From assembly GCF_023156235.1 (NCBI RefSeq), contig NZ_JAKZAI010000015.1, positions 1-64,000 on the forward strand: 64,000 nucleotides of DNA, written 5' to 3'. Origin of the DNA: Marinobacter goseongensis. Lineage in GTDB: Bacteria; Pseudomonadota; Gammaproteobacteria; Pseudomonadales; Oleiphilaceae. The number at the start of each line of letters is the position of its first letter. Positions within the stretch are counted from its first letter, which is position 1. The notes beneath the pieces are model-generated. The model worked only from the letters and a program-made list of their open reading frames with translations, had not been told where the DNA came from and did no database searches. Shown in pieces: positions 17,089-26,115 of this stretch. A program made the position numbers and the translations under genes.

Positions 17089-17892
17089 CTAAAGATGCAC
17101 CTGTCCCTCCATGTAAAAGGCGGCCTGGCCGGCAATCTCGACCCGATCGCCTTTCAGTTCGCAGCGAAGCTCACCGCCACGTGCCGACAGCTGACGAGCC
17201 AGAAAGCGGGTGCCCCCGAGTTTATCGGCCCACCAGGGCACCAGAACGCTGTGGATAGAGCCGGTGACCGGGTCTTCATCAATGCCGAACCCGGGTGCGA
17301 AGTAGCGGCTGACGAAGTCGCAGTTCTCGCCGCGGGCCGTCACAATCACGCCCTGGTTGCCCAGCTGTTTCAGTAACCGCATGTCGGGATTGGCGTCCAG
17401 CACCGCCTGTTCCGATTCCAGGGTCAGCAGGTAGTTGGTGTCGTTGGGAACGAACAGGGCGGTGCCGGGTGCCCCGGGCAGTGCCTGTTTCAGCAGATCC
17501 GGTGTGGCCACCTCCTGCCAATCGAGTCGCGGAAAGTTGAGCGTTAGCCAGCCGTCGGCGTTTTGCCGCACCCCGAGAATGCCGCTCTGTGAGCGCAAGC
17601 GAATGCGTTCATCGCACCAGCCCAGTTTGTTGAAGATCACCCAGGCACTGGCCAGGGTGGCGTGCCCGCAAAGGGGCACTTCAGCGCTTGGGGTGAACCA
17701 GCGGATGTGGAAGTCGGCCTCGGCACTGACGTTATCGCGAACGAAAAAGGCAGTTTCAGACAGGTTGTTTTCGCCCGCCAGTGCCAGCAGGGTGGCGTCG
17801 TCAAGCCAGTGGTCCAGAGGCATGACGGCAGCCGGATTGCCGCCGAACAGTTCGCCGGTGAAGGCGTCAAGCTGGTAGATCGGAAAACTCAT
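17089..17892 (-). CDS. PhzF-family isomerase/epimerase-like protein
   Basis: A 267-residue protein with the two-fold hot-dog fold of the PhzF family. Visible hallmarks are FTGELFGGNPAAV near the N terminus, the catalytic glutamate in NNLSETAFF (Glu46), PLCGHATLASAWV and the C-terminal half motif DPVTGSIHS. No phenazine genes are nearby, so a housekeeping or unknown isomerase role is more likely than antibiotic synthesis. The start at 17892 overlaps the stop of the upstream small gene (ATGA) and lies 8 bases after GGAG, so the two are translationally coupled. It is divergent from the MocR regulator. Confidence 0.88.
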   Translation of the reverse strand: MSFPIYQLDAFTGELFGGNPAAVMPLDHWLDDATLLALAGENNLSETAFFVRDNVSAEADFHIRWFTPSAEVPLCGHATLASAWVIFNKLGWCDERIRLRSQSGILGVRQNADGWLTLNFPRLDWQEVATPDLLKQALPGAPGTALFVPNDTNYLLTLESEQAVLDANPDMRLLKQLGNQGVIVTARGENCDFVSRYFAPGFGIDEDPVTGSIHSVLVPWWADKLGGTRFLARQLSARGGELRCELKGDRVEIAGQAAFYMEGQVHL

Positions 17893-18197
17893 GGGCATGT
17901 CTCCTTCAGAAGTCGTCTAGCGTATTCGTGGGCTTTGCCGGTGGCAAACCCCTCAAGTTCCGCGTCGCTGTATAAGTGCCATTCGGGCAGGGCATCGGTG
18001 TGGGTCAGCACCCAGTGGTGTGGGCGCCGCTGGCTGATCCGGAAGCCGAGGTCTGTCAGCCATTGTGTTGTGGCGCGGTTGCCTTTGAGCACGGCAGGTT
18101 GTTGCAAGTGGGTGGAGAGTGCCAGCAGATCTTTTCTGCTGACGCCTGTCGATGATGGCTCGGTGGTCCCGGGCAAGCCCCGGTTCAAGGCGTTCAT
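17889..18197 (-). CDS. Small uncharacterised protein upstream of phzF-like gene
   Basis: A 102-residue soluble protein that I do not recognise. It contains SRKDLLALSTHLQQPAVLKGNR and a C-terminal segment with WHLYSDAELEGFA, mostly helix-forming and without membrane segments or metal motifs. It is likely real because its stop overlaps the phzF-like start (ATGA) and it carries that gene's ribosome site. ATG 18197 follows a GAGGG site; a start at 18233 has no such site. It lies between the MocR regulator's operator and phzF, so it may be controlled with them. Confidence 0.6.
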   Translation of the reverse strand: MNALNRGLPGTTEPSSTGVSRKDLLALSTHLQQPAVLKGNRATTQWLTDLGFRISQRRPHHWVLTHTDALPEWHLYSDAELEGFATGKAHEYARRLLKETCP

Positions 18198-18282
18198 GGC
18201 GAAAGTCCCTCTTCCGTTGTTTGACGATGCCATTTTGAGTCGTCGCTGACATCCATTACAGATTCAGATAACCTGTTTTTGA

Positions 18283-18340
18283 ACCGGTACAGATGATCTG
18301 CCAGGAGAACTGTACCGGTCGGAATCCGGGTGATCTGTAC
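18283..18340. promoter_or_regulatory. Probable MocR operator repeats
   Basis: ACCGGTACAG (18283-18292) and CTGTACCGGT (18310-18319) are perfect inverted 10-mers with centres 27 bases apart. A third half-site CTGTAC follows at 18335-18340 within GATCTGTAC. They lie in the 179-base gap between the divergent small gene/phzF pair and the MocR gene, where autoregulating MocR proteins usually bind. Assignment to this regulator is inferred from position. Confidence 0.55.
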
Positions 18341-18376
18341 TGCCCGTGACAGCCGCGGCTCTGGCAGGATAGCGTT

Positions 18377-19786
18377 ATGGGGATTCTCTATAATCAGGTG
18401 GCAGATCAGATCCAGGCCCTGATTCGCGATGGCGTATATCGCGAAGGCGAGCGCCTGCCCGGCGTGCGGGTTCTCAGCCGTCAGTTCGGGGTCAGCATCT
18501 CGACCGTATTGCAGGCACACCAGACGCTTGAGGGCCGGGGGTATGTACAGGCCCGGGAGCGCAGCGGTTTCTTCGTGCGCGTGCCGGCGAGGGACGCGCC
18601 TGAGCCGATCATGCAGCGATATCGGGCACGGCCGATGCCCGTCAGCGCTCGGGATATGGCGCTTGAGCTGTGTGTGGATGAGCAGAAGCGCATGGTGCCG
18701 CTTGCCGCCGCGGTGCCGCACCCGGAGTTCCTGCCTGTGCGCCAGATCCAGCAGTCGATTCTGTGGGCGGCGCGGCGAGGGCTGGAGTATCAGGATTATG
18801 CGTTCCCCGGCAAGGAGTCCTACCGGCGACAGCTGGCCCAGCGCATGGCCACTCTGGGCGTGCCCATCACCGCCGATGACGTGCTTGCCACCAACGGCGC
18901 TCAGGAAGCCATCATTCTGGCTTTGCGGGCAGTGACTGTGCCCGGTGACATCGTGGTGGTGGAATCACCCTCATTTCCCGGCATTCTTCATGCGCTGGAG
19001 GTGGTCGGCCTGCGGGTAATCGAGGTGCCCACCCACCCGGCGGAAGGGCTCAGCCTCGAGGGGCTGCAGGTGGCCCTGGAACAGTGGCCGGTGAAAGCCT
19101 GCGTGGTGGTGACCAATCACAGCAATCCGATGGGGGCGTGCATGCCCGACGAGCGCAAGCAGCAGCTGGTCGCCATGCTGGAGGACGCGGGAGTCCCGCT
19201 CATCGAGGACGATATCTACGGTGACCTGTTCCACAGCGGCGAGCGCCCGCGACCCGCGAAAGCCTTTGATCGAACCGGCAACGTGATTTACTGCAATTCC
19301 TTCTCCAAAACCATATCCCCGGGGCTGCGACTGGGCTGGATGGTACCGGGCCGCTATATGGCGGAGGCCAGGCAGCACAAGTATTTTGTGAATCTGGCGA
19401 CCGCCAGTATTCCTCAGCTGGCGGTGGGGCATTTTCTCGAGCAGGGCGGATACGACCGTTACCTGCGGTCGGCCCGGCAGCACTACCGCCAGAGCACGGA
19501 GCGCATGCGCGCCGCAGTGGCCCGCTGGTTCCCCGAGGGCACAGCCGTCAGCCGGCCTCAGGGGGGCTTTGTGATCTGGGTGCAGTTGCCGGGCAAGGAC
19601 ACCGGCACGGACGTGTATTACCGGGCCCGACAGGAAAACATCAACGTGGCACCGGGGATGATGTTCTCCACGGCGGACAAGTACAGCAATTGCCTGCGGA
19701 TTAACAGCGCGAATCCCTGGTCGGACCGGATTGAGCAGGCAGTGCGCCGGTTGGGGGAGTTGGCCGGGGAGTCCCTGAACCGGTAA
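18377..19786 (+). CDS. MocR-type regulator: GntR HTH plus aminotransferase fold
   Basis: A 469-residue fusion. Residues 1-75 form a GntR-type winged helix (NQVADQIQALIRDGVYREGE, SISTVLQAHQTLEGRGYV). Residues 100-469 are a class I aminotransferase-like domain with the PLP lysine in NSFSKTISPGLRLGW (Lys311) and EDDIYGD upstream. Such proteins use PLP or an amino-acid adduct as effector. It looks closer to YdcR-like members than to PdxR, and no pdxST genes are nearby. The divergent small gene/phzF pair and its own gene are the most likely targets, given the inverted repeats between them. Confidence 0.9.
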   Translation: MGILYNQVADQIQALIRDGVYREGERLPGVRVLSRQFGVSISTVLQAHQTLEGRGYVQARERSGFFVRVPARDAPEPIMQRYRARPMPVSARDMALELCVDEQKRMVPLAAAVPHPEFLPVRQIQQSILWAARRGLEYQDYAFPGKESYRRQLAQRMATLGVPITADDVLATNGAQEAIILALRAVTVPGDIVVVESPSFPGILHALEVVGLRVIEVPTHPAEGLSLEGLQVALEQWPVKACVVVTNHSNPMGACMPDERKQQLVAMLEDAGVPLIEDDIYGDLFHSGERPRPAKAFDRTGNVIYCNSFSKTISPGLRLGWMVPGRYMAEARQHKYFVNLATASIPQLAVGHFLEQGGYDRYLRSARQHYRQSTERMRAAVARWFPEGTAVSRPQGGFVIWVQLPGKDTGTDVYYRARQENINVAPGMMFSTADKYSNCLRINSANPWSDRIEQAVRRLGELAGESLNR

Positions 19787-19982
19787 CTGTCTGAGCGATA
19801 GCGGGCTCCGTCAATGGGCGTGATGGTTATCGGCCTGCTGACGGCTACACTGTACTACCTAGGTGCAATTTCTGATCGCCGGCCTGTCGGATACCCTTTT
19901 ACTCATTTGAAGTCTCGTTGTTAAAACGCACGCCCCCTCACGACGTGACAAGAACAATGCAAATCACAGAGGACCTACATCC

Positions 19983-21611
19983 ATGACCTCGATTTTTGAC
20001 CAGGGTCTCGCACCCGTCGGCGCTAACTACGCGGTTCAGTCTCCGATCGATTTCATTGAGCGTACCGCCACGGTTTACCCGGATTACCCGGCGGTGGTCC
20101 ACGGAGCGTTGCGTTACACCTGGCGGCAGACCTACGACCGCAGCCGTCGTCTTGCCTCGGCGCTGGCAGGGCGCGGCATCGGGCGTGGCGATACCGTTGC
20201 GGTGATGCTGCCCAATATTCCGGCCATGGTGGAGTGCCATTTCGGCGTACCGATGATCGGCGCGGTGCTGAACACCCTGAACGTGCGCCTCGATGCCGAG
20301 GCCATTGCGTTCATGCTGGGTCATGGCGAGGCCAAAGTGGTGATTGCCGACCGTGAATTCGGTGAGGTTATCCGTGATGCGGTCAGCCGTCTGGACAGCC
20401 CGCCGCTGGTGATTGACGTGGACGACCCGGAATACGGCGAGGGCGTTCAGGTCAGTGAACTGGACTATGAGGCCTTCCTGCTGGAAGGTGATCCCGGTTA
20501 CGTCTGGCGTTTCCCGGAAAACGAGTGGGATGCCATCTCCCTGAATTACACGTCCGGCACCACCGGTAATCCCAAGGGTGTGGTGTATCACCACCGCGGC
20601 GCCTACCTGAACTCGCTGGGCAACCAGGCCGTGTGGTCCATGGACATGCACCCGGTATATCTCTGGACCCTGCCGATGTTTCACTGCAATGGCTGGTGTT
20701 TTCCCTGGACGGTCACCGCCATGGCCGGCACCCACGTGTGCCTGCGTCGGGTTGAGCCGGAAAAGGTCCTGCAGCTGATCCGCGATCACCAGGTCACGCA
20801 CATGTGCGGAGCGCCGATTGTGCTCAACGCACTGCTGAACGTGCCCGAATCCGCCAGGACCGGCATTGACCACGAGGTGAAATCTATGACCGCCGGTGCC
20901 GCGCCGCCGGCCCAGGTGATCGGCGCCGTTGAGGAGATGGGCATTGCGGTTACCCACGTGTACGGGCTGACCGAGGTCTATGGTCCGGTCACCGTGTGTG
21001 CCTGGAAAACCGAATGGGATGCGCTGCCGCTGCACGATCGCGCCCGCAAGAAAGCCCGTCAGGGCGTTCGTTATCACACTTTGGCCGGCACCATGGTGGG
21101 TGATCCCAGCACCATGGAACCGGTGCCCAGGGATGGTAAAACCATCGGTGAGATTTTCCTGCGTGGCAACACCGTGATGAAAGGGTACCTGAAGAACCCC
21201 AAGGCGACCGAAGAGGCCTTCCGTGGCGGCTGGTTCCACACCGGGGATCTGGCGGTGTGGCACGAGGACGGTTACATGGAAATCAAGGACCGCCTGAAAG
21301 ACATCATTATTTCCGGTGGTGAGAACATTTCTACCATCGAAGTGGAAGACACACTCTACCGTCACCCGGCCGTGCTTGAGGCCGCGGTGGTCGCTCGTCC
21401 AGACGAAAAATGGGGAGAGACGCCCTGCGCTTTCGTGACCCTGAAACCCGAAGCCGGCGAGGTCAGTGAGAGCGACATTATTGGGTTCTGTCGCGAGCAC
21501 CTTGCCCGCTTCAAGGTACCGCGGACCGTGGTGTTCTCGGAGTTGCCGAAAACCTCCACCGGGAAGATCCAGAAATTCGTGTTGCGAGATCAGGCCAAAG
21601 AGCTCGAATAA
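19983..21611 (+). CDS. AMP-dependent fatty acyl-CoA synthetase
   Basis: A 542-residue adenylate-forming enzyme that activates a carboxylic acid to its CoA thioester. It has the P-loop-like YTSGTTGNPKG at 189-199, the A5 motif YGLTEVYGP, the hinge DRLKDIIISGGENIS and the catalytic lysine near the C terminus in KTSTGKIQK. Overall it resembles the medium/long-chain AlkK-like and DmdB-like synthetases. The specific acid is not predictable. Several other genes in the window also handle fatty acyl-CoA (fadH, MaoC), fitting a lipid-using organism. A 196-base gap upstream contains no gene. Confidence 0.9.
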   Translation: MTSIFDQGLAPVGANYAVQSPIDFIERTATVYPDYPAVVHGALRYTWRQTYDRSRRLASALAGRGIGRGDTVAVMLPNIPAMVECHFGVPMIGAVLNTLNVRLDAEAIAFMLGHGEAKVVIADREFGEVIRDAVSRLDSPPLVIDVDDPEYGEGVQVSELDYEAFLLEGDPGYVWRFPENEWDAISLNYTSGTTGNPKGVVYHHRGAYLNSLGNQAVWSMDMHPVYLWTLPMFHCNGWCFPWTVTAMAGTHVCLRRVEPEKVLQLIRDHQVTHMCGAPIVLNALLNVPESARTGIDHEVKSMTAGAAPPAQVIGAVEEMGIAVTHVYGLTEVYGPVTVCAWKTEWDALPLHDRARKKARQGVRYHTLAGTMVGDPSTMEPVPRDGKTIGEIFLRGNTVMKGYLKNPKATEEAFRGGWFHTGDLAVWHEDGYMEIKDRLKDIIISGGENISTIEVEDTLYRHPAVLEAAVVARPDEKWGETPCAFVTLKPEAGEVSESDIIGFCREHLARFKVPRTVVFSELPKTSTGKIQKFVLRDQAKELE

Positions 21612-21806
21612 CCGCACCCCCCGGCGGTTAATGTGGTGCTGTCAGGCCCCCCTTCTGGTCCTCGTGTTTTGACGACCTGTCATTTCATGACAATCTGTCG
21701 GCGCACGGGTCCCACCGCTTTCGTCCATACTGTTTCCAGGTCTACACTGCTATAGCTGGTAAAATTTCACTCGCCGCTCCACAACCATAAGAAGCAGGAG
21801 TTCGTG

Positions 21807-22640
21807 ATGACCATCAGTTCCACGCCGGATGACGTGTCCGTCGCCCCGCGGCACATTCGCTTTGATGTGACCGACGAACTGAAAACCCTGTGGCACGGAA
21901 ACGACGCGTTCCGCACGGCGTTTTTCAATGCGCTTTCCCTGCAGTTCCCGGACGGCGAACAACAGTTCATCAATGCGGTGCGGCGGTACCGCGACCAGAT
22001 TGACGATCCCAAACTGAAGGGGGAGATCCGCGGTTTTATCGGCCAGGAGGCCCTCCACAGTCGGGAGCACAAGAGCTACAACGAAGCTCTGAAAGCCCGT
22101 GGCTACGAGATTGACAAACTGGATCAGCGGTTCCGCAAACACATGGACTGGGTCGGGCGCCTGCCCCCCAGCCGGCAGTTGGCTGGTACCTGTGGCGCCG
22201 AGCATTACACCGCGGTGTTGGCCAACGCGATACTGCGCAACCCGCAGTGGATGGATGGCGCAACGCCGACCATGAGAAGGCTCTGGCGTTGGCACGCCAT
22301 CGAGGAAACCGAACACAAGTCCGTGGCTTTTGATGTCTACCGCCACTGCATTGGCAATGAGCGCCTGCGGCGTATCGTTTTCCTGTTCGTGACCTGGAAT
22401 TTCTTCAAGTACACCTTCCTTAACACCTGCAGCCTGCTGAAAACCGATGGCAAGCTATGGAGTTTGAGCACCTGGCTCGGTGGGATGAACTTTCTGTGGG
22501 GGAAGCCGGGGGTGTTGCGGCACTGCCTGCCCGAGTTCCTGGCCTACTTCCGCAAGGGCTTTCACCCCTGGCAGCAAGACAACCGCGCGCTGCTGAGGGC
22601 CAATCTGAGGGAGCTTGAAGCGGCCATACCGCGGCCATAA
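21807..22640 (+). CDS. PF10118-type predicted metal-dependent hydrolase
   Basis: A 277-residue protein with a ferritin-like pattern of metal ligands on helices: GQEALHSREH near 80, CGAEHYTAV near 130 and HAIEETEHKSVAFD near 165. This glutamate/histidine arrangement matches the family annotated as predicted metal-dependent hydrolase (PF10118), whose reaction is not established. A hydrophobic stretch (IVFLFVTWNFFKYTFL) may contact membrane. I use ATG 21807, which sits 6 bases after AGGAG; the GTG just before is less likely. It follows the acyl-CoA synthetase and precedes degV, probably as a separate transcript. Confidence 0.8.
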   Translation: MTISSTPDDVSVAPRHIRFDVTDELKTLWHGNDAFRTAFFNALSLQFPDGEQQFINAVRRYRDQIDDPKLKGEIRGFIGQEALHSREHKSYNEALKARGYEIDKLDQRFRKHMDWVGRLPPSRQLAGTCGAEHYTAVLANAILRNPQWMDGATPTMRRLWRWHAIEETEHKSVAFDVYRHCIGNERLRRIVFLFVTWNFFKYTFLNTCSLLKTDGKLWSLSTWLGGMNFLWGKPGVLRHCLPEFLAYFRKGFHPWQQDNRALLRANLRELEAAIPRP

Positions 22641-22712
22641 ATTGCGGCTGCTGAATTTCTGATTACTTTGTGTGAAACTTGACCAAGCTAAAAACAATGA
22701 CAATAAAGGGAG

Positions 22713-22731
22713 TTCCCGATTCTTTCGGGAA
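22713..22731 (+). repeat. Hairpin in the degV leader
   Basis: TTCCCGA (22713-22719) and TCGGGAA (22725-22731) form a perfect 7-bp stem with a 5-base loop, about 13 bases upstream of the GGAGG site of degV. No U-run follows. It may affect mRNA stability or initiation; no known riboswitch is recognised. Confidence 0.45.
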
Positions 22732-22761
22732 GGGGAACATCCCGCAGCTGGAGGCACCCCA

Positions 22762-23712
22762 ATGCGAGTTGGTCTTATCGTGGATTCTGCGTGTGACTTA
22801 CCTTACGAGTTCACCCGCAAGCACGACCTGTTCATTCTCCCCGTCACGGCCGTTATCGACGGCCAGACCTACACCGACGATCACGACCCGGTACGGACCC
22901 AGGAGTTCTACCAGAGTGGCCTTCTGCAGAAGGGCCATCAGGCCGAAACCCGTGCGTTCAGCGCGGAGCAGATTCACGACCTGTTCATGGAGAAAATCGT
23001 CACCCAGTTTGATGTGGCTATCTGCGAGACGGTGACCCGGAGCCGCAGCCTGATCTACCAGAACGCCACCGAGGCGATGAACAGCGTGATGTCCCATTAC
23101 CAGGAGGCGCGTAAGGCATCGGGGCGGGAAGGCAAATTTGCCATGCGGGTGATCGACAGCAAGCAGATCTTTGCCGGCCAGGGCCTGCTGGCGGCTCACA
23201 CCCTGAGACTGATCAATCAGAAGGTGTCGAAGAACGCCCTGCGGCATGAGGTGGAAACTTTCACAGACAAGATCTACACCTGTGTGATCCCGCGGGACCT
23301 GCATTACATCCGTGAACGGGCCCGTCGCCGCGGTGACAAGAGTGTGTCCGCCCTGGTGGCATTTCTGGGCAAGGCGCTGAACATCACGCCGGTGATTTTT
23401 GGGCAGGGCGCGGAAGGTCAGCCGGCGGCAAAAACCCGCAGTTTTGACATGGCGGCGGAAAAGGTCATGAACTACGCGGCGGCGCGGGTGGACGCCGGGC
23501 TGCTGACGCCCTATGTGAGCCTGTCCTGTGGCCTGACCTGGACAGAGATCGAGGATCTGCCCGGGCTGAACCGGCTGCGCGATGCCTGTGAGCGCAACGG
23601 TGTGGAATTGCTCCTTTCCCAGATGGGCATCACCAGCAGCATCTATATCGGGCCCGGCAGTCTGTGCCTGTCGCTGGCTGCGGAACCACACACATTCAAC
23701 GATTTCCAGTAA
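22762..23712 (+). CDS. DegV-family fatty-acid-binding protein
   Basis: A 316-residue DegV/FakB-like protein. It begins with the family motif GLIVDSACDLP and has TAVIDGQTYTDD, TRSRSLIYQNA and a late SSIYIGPGSLCLS segment. The family binds fatty acids, and in Gram-positive bacteria delivers them to FakA kinase, but no fakA is seen here. The ATG at 22762 has GGAGG upstream and gives the correct N terminus; a GTG 90 bases earlier would add a segment unlike the family. Compared with typical 280-residue members it has an extended central insert around SHYQEARKASGREGKF. Confidence 0.88.
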   Translation: MRVGLIVDSACDLPYEFTRKHDLFILPVTAVIDGQTYTDDHDPVRTQEFYQSGLLQKGHQAETRAFSAEQIHDLFMEKIVTQFDVAICETVTRSRSLIYQNATEAMNSVMSHYQEARKASGREGKFAMRVIDSKQIFAGQGLLAAHTLRLINQKVSKNALRHEVETFTDKIYTCVIPRDLHYIRERARRRGDKSVSALVAFLGKALNITPVIFGQGAEGQPAAKTRSFDMAAEKVMNYAAARVDAGLLTPYVSLSCGLTWTEIEDLPGLNRLRDACERNGVELLLSQMGITSSIYIGPGSLCLSLAAEPHTFNDFQ

Positions 23713-23861
23713 CCCGCCCGCTAGTCCAAAAGTCCGGGCGGTCAGTGTGAACTGGCCGGCCTGCGACTCCCCCGCTGTATTTTTGGCAAACCGCGACCGC
23801 TGGTCTTCGTGATAGCCTTGGGGGTCTGAATTTTCATTTTAATAACAGGACAGCCGACACC

Positions 23862-24911
23862 ATGACACAAGACACGACAACGCAGGGAGCCGGTGATCTG
23901 GCCAATGCACTGCTGGAACAGCACGTAAAGCACGAAATGGCTGCCCTGAAAGGCGCCAAGCTGCGAAAGTTTCTGGAGCAGGAAGTCGATGAGCTGCTGA
24001 ATCACGCCAGTGAGATTACTCTGGGCGGGCTGACCTCCGAAGAACAGATCATGGGTGTGATCCAGCGCATCGTGGTGGACATGGAGCTGGATGCCGGCAT
24101 TCCGGAGCTGGCGGCGGAGATGGCCACCGAGGTGCTGAATGCGCCGGTTCAGCAAACGACCACGCTGGGCGACATCATGTCCCGTGAGCAGGCCACCGGT
24201 CTGCTGGAAGAATTCCTCGAACTCAGGCATCAGCGCGAGCGCATCATCAGTGAAATCATGGCGCATCCGGTATACCAGGAACTGGTATCCAACGTGGTGT
24301 ATCACGGTCTGGTCAATTACCTCTACGAAGACAACCTGATCACCAAATCCGTGCCCGGCGTGGGTTCGATGATGAAGTTCGGCAAGCGCATGGCCAACAA
24401 GGCTGTTCCCGGCCTGGATGAAACCTTCGAACGCCGCTTCAAGGCGTGGCTGTCGGAGAGCCTGCCGGGGCTGATCGCCCGCAGTGAACAGTTTCTGCAC
24501 CGCGCACTGTCTGACGATGAGCTCCGGGACAGCGTGATGGCCGTGTGGGTTTCGGTCGAGGATCGTACCATTGCCGAACTGCAGGAAGGCTTGGGCGATG
24601 TTCAGCTTCAGGAGTTTGTGGTACTGGGGTATGAGTTCTGGCTGCGGTTCCGCAAGACCGAGTATTTCCTGGGCTGTGCCCGCGCGGTGGTCGCGCATCT
24701 GTATGCCAAGTATGGCGATCGTCCGATCATGGATCTGCTCAACGACATCGGCGTAAACCGCGATGTGATCATGGCCGAGGTCGACGCACTCGCCCTGCCA
24801 ATCGTGGACGTGTTGCGTGAAGCGGGTTATGTTGAAGCGCTGTTGCGTCGCCGGCTGTCCTCGTTCTACAAGTCTGCTGCGGCGAAGAAGATTCTGTCTC
24901 AGGGAGCCTGA
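23862..24911 (+). CDS. Uncharacterised 349-residue helical protein
   Basis: I do not recognise this protein. It is acidic at the N terminus, almost entirely helix-forming, and has no signal peptide, clear membrane segment or cysteine/metal motif. The middle contains KSVPGVGSMMKFGKRMANKAVPGLDETFERR, a basic glycine-containing linker between two helical halves. The C terminus ends in a basic helix (LLRRRLSSFYKSAAAKKIL). The frame is long, codon use looks like the neighbours, and an ACAGGACAG site precedes ATG 23862. The lysE-like gene follows after 39 bases. No function is proposed. Confidence 0.75.
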   Translation: MTQDTTTQGAGDLANALLEQHVKHEMAALKGAKLRKFLEQEVDELLNHASEITLGGLTSEEQIMGVIQRIVVDMELDAGIPELAAEMATEVLNAPVQQTTTLGDIMSREQATGLLEEFLELRHQRERIISEIMAHPVYQELVSNVVYHGLVNYLYEDNLITKSVPGVGSMMKFGKRMANKAVPGLDETFERRFKAWLSESLPGLIARSEQFLHRALSDDELRDSVMAVWVSVEDRTIAELQEGLGDVQLQEFVVLGYEFWLRFRKTEYFLGCARAVVAHLYAKYGDRPIMDLLNDIGVNRDVIMAEVDALALPIVDVLREAGYVEALLRRRLSSFYKSAAAKKILSQGA

Positions 24912-24950
24912 TCGCCAAGGCTCCCATCAGCACCTTGATGGAGGCGTAGC

Positions 24951-25586
24951 GTGTTGGTTTCCGAGCTGTTCTGGGCCTATCTGGTGGCCATCACCCTGTT
25001 GACCGTCACCCCCGGCGTGGACACCCTGCTGGTGATGCGAAACACGGGTCGCGGCGGGTTGGCGGACGGCTGGGTGACCAGTGCCGGCATCTGCAGCGGG
25101 CTGTTTCTGCATGCCACCCTGTCTGCCCTGGGTATTTCCATACTGCTGGTGGAAACCGCCTGGGCGTTCTCTGTGCTCAAGTGGGCGGGCGCCTGTTATC
25201 TGGTGTGGCTGGGAATCGGCTCCTTGCGACAGGCCATGGCCCGGGGAAATGAGCCTGGGCGGCCGGAGCAGCCGGCGCCGCGGCGCAGGGTGAACCGTCG
25301 GCAGTCGTTCCGGGAGGGGCTGCTGTCTAACGTTCTGAATCCCAAAACCGCCTTGTTCTACATGGCACTGTTACCCCAGTTTGTCGATCCGGCCGGGAGT
25401 GTACTTCAGCAGTCCATGGTGCTGGCGGGGGTGCATTTCGCGGTGGCGATGGCATGGCAGAGTGGTCTGGCCTGGGTGGTGGTGCGTTTTCGGGGCATGG
25501 GCGCCAGTGTCCGATTCAAGCGCACCCTGAATGCGCTTACTGGCGGTTTTTTCGTTGCCATGGGGGTAAAGTTGGCGGGGAACTGA
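24951..25586 (+). CDS. LysE/RhtB-family amino acid exporter
   Basis: A 211-residue membrane protein with six predicted helices and the RhtB/LysE layout: an N-terminal TPGVDTLLVMRNTGRGG motif, a central charged loop (GRPEQPAPRRRVNRRQSF) and the conserved FREGLLSNVLNPKTALFYMALLPQF region. These proteins export amino acids such as threonine, homoserine or leucine. The start is GTG at 24951 with GGAGG upstream. It ends before a bidirectional terminator shared with fdxA. Confidence 0.88.
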   Translation: MLVSELFWAYLVAITLLTVTPGVDTLLVMRNTGRGGLADGWVTSAGICSGLFLHATLSALGISILLVETAWAFSVLKWAGACYLVWLGIGSLRQAMARGNEPGRPEQPAPRRRVNRRQSFREGLLSNVLNPKTALFYMALLPQFVDPAGSVLQQSMVLAGVHFAVAMAWQSGLAWVVVRFRGMGASVRFKRTLNALTGGFFVAMGVKLAGN

Positions 25587-25607
25587 GCGGGTTTCCGGCA
25601 GGCGAAT

Positions 25608-25640
25608 AAAAAGGGAAGCCGAGGCTTCCCTTTTTATTTT
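25608..25640. terminator. Bidirectional terminator between lysE-like gene and fdxA
   Basis: AAAAAGGGAAGCC (25608-25620) pairs with GGCTTCCCTTTTT (25623-25635), and T-rich sequence follows on both strands. It serves the lysE-like gene on plus and fdxA on minus. Confidence 0.9.
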
Positions 25641-25659
25641 TGCATTCAAACGCCTACCG

Positions 25660-25983
25660 TTACTTCTCCAGGTACTGGAGTTTGTCGGGCTTGCCGTCCC
25701 ACTCTTCCGCATCCGGCAGTGGGTCTTTCTTTTCCGTGATGTTCGGCCATTTGCCCGCCAGATCGGCGTTGAGCTCAACAAACTGCTCCTGACCGGCCGG
25801 CAGTTCGTCTTCGGAGAAGATAGCTTCAGCCGGGCATTCCGGTTCGCACAGAGCGCAGTCGATACACTCGTCCGGGTCGATTACCAGAAAGTTCGGGCCT
25901 TCGTAAAAGCAGTCAACCGGACATACTTCTACGCAGTCGGTGTATTTACACTTGATGCAGTTATCAGTAACGATAAAGGCCAT
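25660..25983 (-). CDS. fdxA: Seven-iron ferredoxin (3Fe-4S/4Fe-4S)
   Basis: A 107-residue ferredoxin that carries electrons at low potential. The N-terminal half holds Cys9, Cys12, Cys17, Cys21 and Cys25, and the second cluster motif is [12 protein letters not shown] at 40-51. A conserved C-terminal extension ([19 protein letters not shown]) is typical of the Azotobacter/Pseudomonas FdxA group, giving the family's usual 107 residues. It lies just downstream of mutS on the same strand (132 bases), a pairing also known in pseudomonads. The physiological partner is not established from context. Confidence 0.95.
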   Translation of the reverse strand: MAFIVTDNCIKCKYTDCVEVCPVDCFYEGPNFLVIDPDECIDCALCEPECPAEAIFSEDELPAGQEQFVELNADLAGKWPNITEKKDPLPDAEEWDGKPDKLQYLEK

Positions 25984-26115
25984 AGTCAGGTCCCTGGTCC
26001 AGTGGTCAGTCTCATCAGTTGGTCATAATAATTGCGCGATATTGTAGGGAGCAGCCCCCGGTCCCGCAAGCGTCACCCTGCTATAACGTTATTACATAGG
26101 TCAATCTGGCCGCTT

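Noticed and set aside
19938..21617. 559-residue minus-strand frame opposite the acyl-CoA synthetase
   Set aside because: Shadow; the plus-strand gene has all adenylating motifs.
23714..23741. CCGCCCG/CGGGCGG hairpin after degV
   Set aside because: No T-run and an open loop, so I do not call a terminator; only a weak structure.
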